A stretch of DNA of 48,195 nt. Source: Marinibacterium sp. (GTDB lineage: Bacteria > Pseudomonadota > Alphaproteobacteria > Rhodobacterales > Rhodobacteraceae). Position numbers and translations under genes: made by a program. The stretch covers positions 1 through 48,195 of the forward strand of contig JAEPNQ010000020.1 in the NCBI GenBank assembly GCA_017643305.1. Reading direction: 5' to 3'. Each line of letters starts with the position of its first letter. Within the stretch, counting starts at the first letter, position 1. Shown here one piece after another: positions 43,368-48,195 of this stretch. The notes below the pieces were generated by a model that was not told the DNA's origin, made no database searches, and saw only the letters and a program-made list of their open reading frames with translations.

Positions 43368-44813
43368 TCAGGCGAAGGGGTTTTCGACCTTCGGCCAGTA
43401 ATTCGGGTCGCGTTTGGTGAAGGGGATGTTTGCATAGTCGGGCGTGATCGCGCCGGGGCCGGAGATATAAATGACCTCGGATGCGATCGGGCCAAAGCCT
43501 GCGTGGAAATGTTGCGAGGATTTGACGACGATGGCTTTCATCTTCTGCAGGTCCATTCCCAGATCGGTGAAGGCGATGGGGTGGAAGGCCTGCGTACGCT
43601 TGTCGCTGACGATGATGTGCACGCCGTCGGCCTCCAGCCACACGCCGTTGCCCATGCGCATCTGGGTTTCGCCCATCCATTGATGCATGTCTTCTTTCAC
43701 GCCACGCACGGTGACTGTCAGGTCCAGCGGGTCGCCGGACATTTCGCCGACCTTGCCGCCCAGCCGCACATCCATGGTGCCGCCGACGCCCACGTCCTGC
43801 ACCATGCTGACAACGACCGGATCCCAGAAGATGCCAATGGCCACGTCTTTCATGCCCCGGTCGAGGATATCACGCAGGACAAACGTACTGTCGGCCGGGG
43901 CGCCGCCGCCTGCGTTATCGGCAAAGTCTGCCAGCACGACGGGGGAGGCGTTGGCTTCCTCGGCGCGTGTCAGCGCGTCACCGATGCCGGGCCAGTCCGG
44001 GCGGATCTGTTCGCGCAGGCCCCACAGCGTTTCCCCAAAGGTGCGGGCGGTATCGGCCGCCTTGTCCGCATCGCCATCAGCGATCACCAGCATACGCGCG
44101 CCGACACGCGGGCAGTCGCCCCAGGGAAACCCGTGGCTGAGCGACACGGACAGGATGCCATCCTGACCCTCGGCCGCTTTCATGTCTGCGACAAAACCCT
44201 CCATAGGCGCGCGGGTGGTGTGGAACATAGCGATCATCCGACAGTCATAGTCGCGCATAACCGGCTTGATCTTGCCCTCCACCGTGTCAGCAGCCAGCGA
44301 GAAAAGCTCGCGCGCGCGGTCGGGGCTGTCGATATGGGGGTATTCCTTGTAGGAAATGATCAGGTCGCAGGCATCCAGCATTTCCTGCGTCAGGTGATTA
44401 TGCGGGTCAATCTCCAGCCCGATCACAGCATCGGGGAGAATGGCGCGGGCACGTGTTAGAAAATCACCTTCGCAATCGTCATAGCCTTCGGAGATCATCG
44501 CGCCATGCATGGACATCAGCAGAACGTCCGGCTTTGCGGCACGAATGTCATCAAGGATTTCGTCGCGATACGACTCATATGTGCCCCGGATGGTCGGCCC
44601 GGCGGGCTGGGCAAAGGCGCAGAGGCTTTCGGCCACCTCCCAACCTTTTTCGCCTGCCATGCGTCGCCATTCATGCAGGGGGGCGGAAAACAGGTTGGGT
44701 GTTTCATCAGTTGCCTTGCGACTGACAAAGGCATCCTCAAAGGCCAGTCGGCCGGTGGGAATGGGCGAAAAGGAATTGGTTTCGGTTGCCAGACCGGCAA
44801 TCAGCAGTTTCAT
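43368..44813 (-). CDS. M81 family metallopeptidase (MlrC-like)
   Basis: This 481-residue protein is related to microcystinase C (MlrC). MKLLIAGLATETNSFSPIPTG is the family opening. MSMHGAMISEGYDDCEGDFLTRAR and IGLEIDPHNHLTQEMLDACDLIISYKEYPHID hold the likely metal ligands (His and Asp). ADFADNAGGGAPADST and KSSQHFHAGFGPIASEVIYI close the structure. Most MlrC-like proteins outside cyanotoxin degraders process other peptides or amides. ATG 44813 is the first gene of a three-hydrolase operon. A TGCAAA palindrome lies about 60 bases upstream. Confidence 0.88.
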   Translation of the reverse strand: MKLLIAGLATETNSFSPIPTGRLAFEDAFVSRKATDETPNLFSAPLHEWRRMAGEKGWEVAESLCAFAQPAGPTIRGTYESYRDEILDDIRAAKPDVLLMSMHGAMISEGYDDCEGDFLTRARAILPDAVIGLEIDPHNHLTQEMLDACDLIISYKEYPHIDSPDRARELFSLAADTVEGKIKPVMRDYDCRMIAMFHTTRAPMEGFVADMKAAEGQDGILSVSLSHGFPWGDCPRVGARMLVIADGDADKAADTARTFGETLWGLREQIRPDWPGIGDALTRAEEANASPVVLADFADNAGGGAPADSTFVLRDILDRGMKDVAIGIFWDPVVVSMVQDVGVGGTMDVRLGGKVGEMSGDPLDLTVTVRGVKEDMHQWMGETQMRMGNGVWLEADGVHIIVSDKRTQAFHPIAFTDLGMDLQKMKAIVVKSSQHFHAGFGPIASEVIYISGPGAITPDYANIPFTKRDPNYWPKVENPFA

Positions 44814-44873
44814 GTTCGGGTACCCGATGGCTTGCAGCGTGACAGCCACAGTTGATCGGGAAATAAATGCAAA

Positions 44874-44891
44874 TGCAAAGAAGTTTTTGCA
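44874..44891. promoter_or_regulatory. TGCAAA inverted repeat upstream of the hydrolase operon
   Basis: TGCAAA (44874-44879) and TTTGCA (44886-44891) are spaced by six bases, adjoining the direct repeat AAATGCAAATGC. It lies in the 170-base gap (44814-44983) between the minus-strand hydrolases and a plus-strand membrane protein and could be an operator for either. The rest of the gap shows nothing else. Confidence 0.35.
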
Positions 44892-44983
44892 CGCGCCATG
44901 TGCCAAGTGGCCGGATTGCCCTCAGAGTTTGGAAAAATTCGCGTCTGGACAACGGGGGCAGACCCAAAGGGAAGACGACGGCA

Positions 44984-45483
44984 ATGGTGGGGATGCGCAA
45001 CATGAGGGCCCATTGGATAAATCAGGTTGGCCCGCGCCTGTGGGCCATCTGTCTGGCGGTCGCGCTGGTGGGGCTGGTCCTGTCAACGGTCACGGCGCAG
45101 GACATCATGTCCCCGGCCCGTGCGGCGTTTCAAGGGCAGACGATTTTGGCGGATATGATTGTGTTGCTGGTGTCCAGCACCGTGCTGTCGAAAATCATGT
45201 ACAGTGTGTTCGCCATATACCGGTTCAGCACCAATTTCGGCGACCGGATCGAAGTGCATGCGAGGTTGTTGGTATCGTGGAGATCAAGCTGATGGAAGCC
45301 GCGATCAAATCGGTCAAGAATGAAATGATCGATCTCCCGAACGCTCAGATGCTGAAATCTGAACTGGTGAATTACACAGGTAAGGTCGATTCTCTTGCGT
45401 TGCTGGCGCATGAGCGCAGTTCAGCGTTGAATGCGGGAAAAGCGCAATTCTCCATTGGCCTCTGCGACCCGGGCCGCTATTGA
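44984..45483 (+). pseudogene. hypothetical membrane protein, apparently frameshifted
   Basis: I do not recognise the family. From ATG 44984 one frame encodes about 100 residues with two transmembrane helices (LWAICLAVALVGLVLSTVTA and ILADMIVLLVSSTVLSKIMYSVFAIYRF). It ends with an abrupt stop near 45292. A second frame takes over around 45260: ACEVVGIVEIKLMEAAIKS, then NEMIDLPNAQMLKSELVNYTG, to TGA near 45483. The two look like one membrane-anchored protein with a cytoplasmic helical tail broken by a single frameshift. They could also be two short overlapping genes, or a sequencing error. It precedes the acyltransferase gene by 30 bases. Confidence 0.4.
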
Positions 45484-45513
45484 CGGGGCCCTGACAACCA
45501 GGGCCTGACAGCC

Positions 45514-46200
45514 GTGAACCTAAGAAAAAAAATTGCCGACAGTGCCTGGCTCAACCGCAGTGTTGAGACGGTGATCACAGCGTGGATCCGGATGGCGCAT
45601 GGCACCTCCCGCTGGGAGCGGATCGGGTTTGAGCCGATGGACGCGGTGCTGGCAGAAGGGGAGCCGGTTATTGTCATTCTCTGGCATCAGCGGCTGATCA
45701 TGGCGCCCTATCTGTTTGACCCATCGCGCGGGCCAATCTGCACGCTGACCTCCACCGGGCGAGCCGGACGGCTGGCGGGCCAGGTGTTGGCGCGCTTCGG
45801 ACTGGGCACGCTGGCGATGAAATCCCACGACCGCAACGTGGCGCTGACGCGCAAGGTGATGGCGCAGCTCAAGGCAGGCAGCTCGGTCGGGATGGCTGCT
45901 GATGGCCCGCGTGGTCCTGCACGCCTCGTGGCTGACGCGCCGATGGCCTGGGCGCGGGCCAGTCGCCAGCGGGTGTTTCTGGTCAGCTTTTCCGCCCGGC
46001 GGGTGCTGGAGTTCGGCACTTGGGACCGGATGTGGATGCCCATGCCGTTCACACGTGGCTGCCTGATGTGCCAAGAATGGGACAACAACGTTCCACGCAA
46101 CGCGGATGCCGAGACGGTGGAGCATCACCGGCAGAACCTGCAAGACGCGCTGAATGAGGTGACTGCGGCATCGGATGCAAAGACCGGCCGCGCCGGTTGA
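45514..46200 (+). CDS. lysophospholipid acyltransferase family protein (DUF374 type)
   Basis: This 228-residue protein matches the DUF374/LPLAT fold. The catalytic block is VIVILWHQRLIMAPYLFD, in which the usual HX4D is modified. STGRAGRLAGQVLARFG and AADGPRGPARLV follow, the latter being the glycerophosphate-binding-like motif. It would transfer an acyl group from CoA or ACP to a membrane acceptor and probably acts at the inner membrane. GTG 45514 is the start. It leads a three-gene operon with an acyl-AMP ligase and an acyl carrier protein, which hints that its donor is the charged ACP. Confidence 0.82.
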   Translation: MNLRKKIADSAWLNRSVETVITAWIRMAHGTSRWERIGFEPMDAVLAEGEPVIVILWHQRLIMAPYLFDPSRGPICTLTSTGRAGRLAGQVLARFGLGTLAMKSHDRNVALTRKVMAQLKAGSSVGMAADGPRGPARLVADAPMAWARASRQRVFLVSFSARRVLEFGTWDRMWMPMPFTRGCLMCQEWDNNVPRNADAETVEHHRQNLQDALNEVTAASDAKTGRAG

Positions 46201-46262
46201 TTGTGCGGCGGAACTCTGGCAAGCCAAAAGTCAGAAAACCCAGTCAAAGAAGGGCCCTGACC

Positions 46263-47783
46263 GTGAACATCGTCTGGCCGGAGCAGTTTCATTTCATCGG
46301 AAAATCCCGACCTGACAGTGTGGCGGTGCCTGCCGCCGACATCGCAGGACGGGCGGCGCATGTGGCCCAGATGCTGCGCGCGCAGGGCTGCGTGCCGGGC
46401 GACCGCATCGCCATGTGGGTCAGTGAAGGGGAAAACCAGTTGGCGGCCATGTTCGGCAGTTGGCTGGCGGGGGTGACGTTCTGCGTGCTGCCGTCTTTCG
46501 CGGGCCGCACGAATACTGAACGGTCGCAATCGCGGGTGGATGACGTGCTGTCGGTGTTACAGCCGAAATGCCTGCTGAAAACTGCTGGCAACCAGCTTCC
46601 CGAAAACCTGGCCGGGCAGGTGCCGGAACTGGATCTGCCAACTCCGGATACGGCGTTAAACCCGGTCGCGCCAGACACGTTGGTGTTTGACCGGGGCGAT
46701 GAGGACATCGCCTTTATCCAGTTCACATCTGGCAGCACCGGCGGAGCCAAGGGGGCCGTGGTGCGGTTTGGCCAATTGCAGGCGAACCTGCAGGCCATCG
46801 CCGATCGCGTGAACATGACGGCAGAGGACTGCATGGTCAGCTGGGCGCCGCTGTACCACGACATGGGTCTGATGGCCGTTCTGCTGCCGCTCAGCCGCGG
46901 CGCAGGCGTGGTGTTGATGGAAACCGACCACTTTGTACGCCGCCCGATCGCTTGGCTGGAGGCGATATCGCGTCATCGGGGTACGGTGACCACCGCACCG
47001 CCCACGGCGTTGAAGCTGCTGACCCGGCGCAAGGCCAAGGACGTGGACCTGAGCAGCTGGCGCTACGCCTGGATCGGCGGGGAAATGGTGTTCCCGTTGG
47101 TGCTGGAGGCGTTTGAGGCTGAATACGGCGCTGCCGGGCTGGCCAAAGGCGTGTTGCAGCCCACTTATGGCATGGCCGAAACGGTTGTAGGCATTTCCTG
47201 CGGGGAGCCGGGGACAAACTGGCTAGTCGAAGATGGGTTTGCCTCCTGCGGGTCTGTTCTGGACGGTTTCGAACACCGGATCGTGGATGAGGATGGCACG
47301 CCTGTGGCTGCGGATGCACGCGGGTATTTGCATGTGCGCGGGCCATCAGTGATGCGTGGCTATCTGGGGTTGGTACAGCATGGCCCGGACGATTGGTTCG
47401 ACACGGGCGATATCGCCTTTGAAACCGGTGGGCGGCTCTATCTGACTGGACGCGTCAAGGACGTGCTGAAACGTGGTGGTGAAATGTTCCCTGCAACGGT
47501 GGTTGAAGCCGTTGCTGAAGCCGCGCTGGAGCTACGCACCGGGCGTGCTGCTGCGTTTTCTCATCTGCGGCCCGAACTGGGCAAGGAAGAGATCGTTCTG
47601 CTTGTGGAAAGCCGGCAATGGGACGACGATCTGGCACGCATAGTGGCTGGCGCCGTCGCGCGGGAACTGGGGCTGCAGCTAGATGTGATCCGGGCGGCGG
47701 ATGGTGGGCGGCTGCCCCGGACATCGAGCGGTAAGATCATGCGCCAAAGGGCGGCAGCATTATACAGGGAAGGGCAAATCTGA
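46263..47783 (+). CDS. AMP-dependent acyl/aryl ligase, fatty acyl-AMP ligase-like
   Basis: This is a 506-residue ANL-family adenylating enzyme. The A3 loop is IQFTSGSTGGAKGAVV near residue 160. WAPLYHDMGLMAVLLPL is a motif typical of fatty acyl-AMP ligases. PTYGMAETVVG, DDWFDTGDIAF and LPRTSSGKIMRQ (catalytic Lys) complete it. FAALs adenylate a fatty acid and pass it to an ACP rather than CoA. GTG 46263 fits the start of conserved sequence; a TTG at 46197 overlapping the acyltransferase stop is the alternative. It overlaps the ACP gene by one base (TGATG). Confidence 0.85.
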   Translation: MNIVWPEQFHFIGKSRPDSVAVPAADIAGRAAHVAQMLRAQGCVPGDRIAMWVSEGENQLAAMFGSWLAGVTFCVLPSFAGRTNTERSQSRVDDVLSVLQPKCLLKTAGNQLPENLAGQVPELDLPTPDTALNPVAPDTLVFDRGDEDIAFIQFTSGSTGGAKGAVVRFGQLQANLQAIADRVNMTAEDCMVSWAPLYHDMGLMAVLLPLSRGAGVVLMETDHFVRRPIAWLEAISRHRGTVTTAPPTALKLLTRRKAKDVDLSSWRYAWIGGEMVFPLVLEAFEAEYGAAGLAKGVLQPTYGMAETVVGISCGEPGTNWLVEDGFASCGSVLDGFEHRIVDEDGTPVAADARGYLHVRGPSVMRGYLGLVQHGPDDWFDTGDIAFETGGRLYLTGRVKDVLKRGGEMFPATVVEAVAEAALELRTGRAAAFSHLRPELGKEEIVLLVESRQWDDDLARIVAGAVARELGLQLDVIRAADGGRLPRTSSGKIMRQRAAALYREGQI

Positions 47784-48043
47784 TGACCGTGCAAACTTGG
47801 ACAACCCAACGTGTGGCAGAGATTCTGCGTGCGCTGGCAGAAGAAGACGAACTGCCACAACACTTGCTGAAGGCCACTATTTCGGACGGGGACACGGTAG
47901 AAACGCTGGGGCTCGATTCAATCGGTGCAGTTGCGCTCATCGATCGGCTGGAAACCGAAGCAGGGGTCGCCTTGCCGGATGATTTTCTCGATTTCAAGGA
48001 TACAGTGGCGGATATCGCGGCGCGTCTGACCGCAATGGGGTGA
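47783..48043 (+). CDS. acyl carrier protein
   Basis: This 86-residue carrier is of the phosphopantetheine-binding fold. The prosthetic-group serine is in ETLGLDSIGAVALIDRLETEAG, followed by LPDDFLDFKDTVADIAARL, the typical helix III/IV. It has the extended N-terminus (RVAEILRALAEEDELPQHLL) seen in dedicated rather than general fatty-acid ACPs. It shares a base with the ligase stop. The three genes together suggest ligase-charged ACP feeding an acyltransferase. Confidence 0.87.
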   Translation: MTVQTWTTQRVAEILRALAEEDELPQHLLKATISDGDTVETLGLDSIGAVALIDRLETEAGVALPDDFLDFKDTVADIAARLTAMG

Positions 48044-48104
48044 TCGAAAAGGGCAGTTGCACCATGTCTCACTCCGGAGCTTCGCATGCCCGATACGGAG
48101 TGCG

Positions 48105-48195
48105 CTAGTCCGGGTCAACCACCTCAAAACGGAATCCGCCCAACTCCACGTAGGGCCGCCACGAGCCGAAGGTGGTAGCCCGCACGCGTCGCCGG
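48105..48195 (-). CDS. partial gene, C-terminus only
   Basis: The last 29 codons of a minus-strand gene enter from the right edge, ending with TAG at 48105-48107 and reading ATTFGSWRPYVELGGFRFEVVDPD. Codon choice looks coding, and the direction is convergent with the ACP gene. The fragment is too short for a family call. Confidence 0.4.
   Translation of the reverse strand, partial: RRRVRATTFGSWRPYVELGGFRFEVVDPD

Noticed and set aside
44509-45259. Plus-strand frame extending the membrane-protein tail far upstream
   Set aside because: Its upstream part is antisense to the M81 gene; only the part after about 45260 looks coding.
1-48195. CRISPR arrays, tRNA or rRNA genes, insertion sequences, prophage
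   Set aside because: No repeat-spacer pattern, cloverleaf, rRNA signature, transposase or phage structural gene was seen while reading; a covariance or repeat search would be needed to exclude very degenerate cases.

Overview
The window looks like chromosome from a GC-rich alphaproteobacterium, most likely a Rhodobacteraceae (Roseobacter-group) heterotroph. The grounds are gene content and style: a CoA-dependent aromatic cluster, protocatechuate 3,4-dioxygenase, many acyl-CoA enzymes, a polyamine-type ABC importer, Brucella-like EryH/EryI, and tightly packed genes with 4-bp ATGA overlaps. This is inference from recognised families; no rRNA, tRNA, CRISPR array, phage gene or intact insertion sequence was seen.

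Region 1 (about 0.1-9.2 kb) is an aryl-CoA catabolic cluster. It has an aryl-CoA ligase, an acyl-CoA dehydrogenase, two crotonases, two SDR dehydrogenases, a RidA protein, a gentisate-dioxygenase-type cupin and a 4HBT thioesterase. A MarR regulator lies in the minus-strand operon, and a palindrome sits in the divergent promoter. The set fits anthranilate (2-aminobenzoyl-CoA) or salicylate (via salicylyl-CoA and gentisate) degradation. The expected flavin hydroxylase is not in the window. Region 2 (9.3-12.8 kb) has a GntR regulator with two TGTATACA palindromes and pcaHG. Three broken genes lie in these first two regions: a P450 remnant (0.9-1.3 kb), a frameshifted fragment of a folate-dependent aromatic O-demethylase, and a chorismate-lyase-like gene stopped by an internal amber codon. 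Region 3 (12.9-20.3 kb) holds IPP isomerase and a five-gene beta-oxidation operon: thiolase, FadJ, acyl-CoA dehydrogenase, crotonase and a CaiB/BaiF racemase or CoA-transferase.

Region 4 (20.3-27.6 kb) is central and tetrose metabolism: transaldolase, a class IV aminotransferase, an RraA-like protein, the eryH/eryI tetrose-phosphate isomerase pair, a beta-hydroxyacid dehydrogenase, and a RidA-DUF1028-LysR group. Region 5 (27.7-37.5 kb) looks like an amine acquisition and oxidation module: an ArgE-like deacetylase and a flavin monooxygenase diverge from a trimethylamine/histamine-dehydrogenase-family enzyme. These are followed by a LuxR-type remnant, a potABCD-like importer and a DavA-like amidase. 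The dehydrogenase carries Gln60/Trp263/Asp354 where trimethylamine dehydrogenase has Tyr/Trp/Trp. As I recall, that is the histamine dehydrogenase pattern, so the module may handle a diamine or biogenic amine. This is the most interesting functional hypothesis in the window.

Region 6 (37.7-40.9 kb) is a minus-strand sugar cluster: KDPGal aldolase, KDGal kinase, a lyxose-isomerase-family protein and a PfkB kinase. Region 7 (41.0-44.8 kb) is three consecutive metallohydrolases (M20, M20, M81/MlrC). Region 8 (45.0-48.0 kb) has a possibly frameshifted membrane protein. It also has a compact acyltransferase / acyl-AMP ligase / acyl carrier protein operon that may build an unidentified lipid or acyl conjugate.
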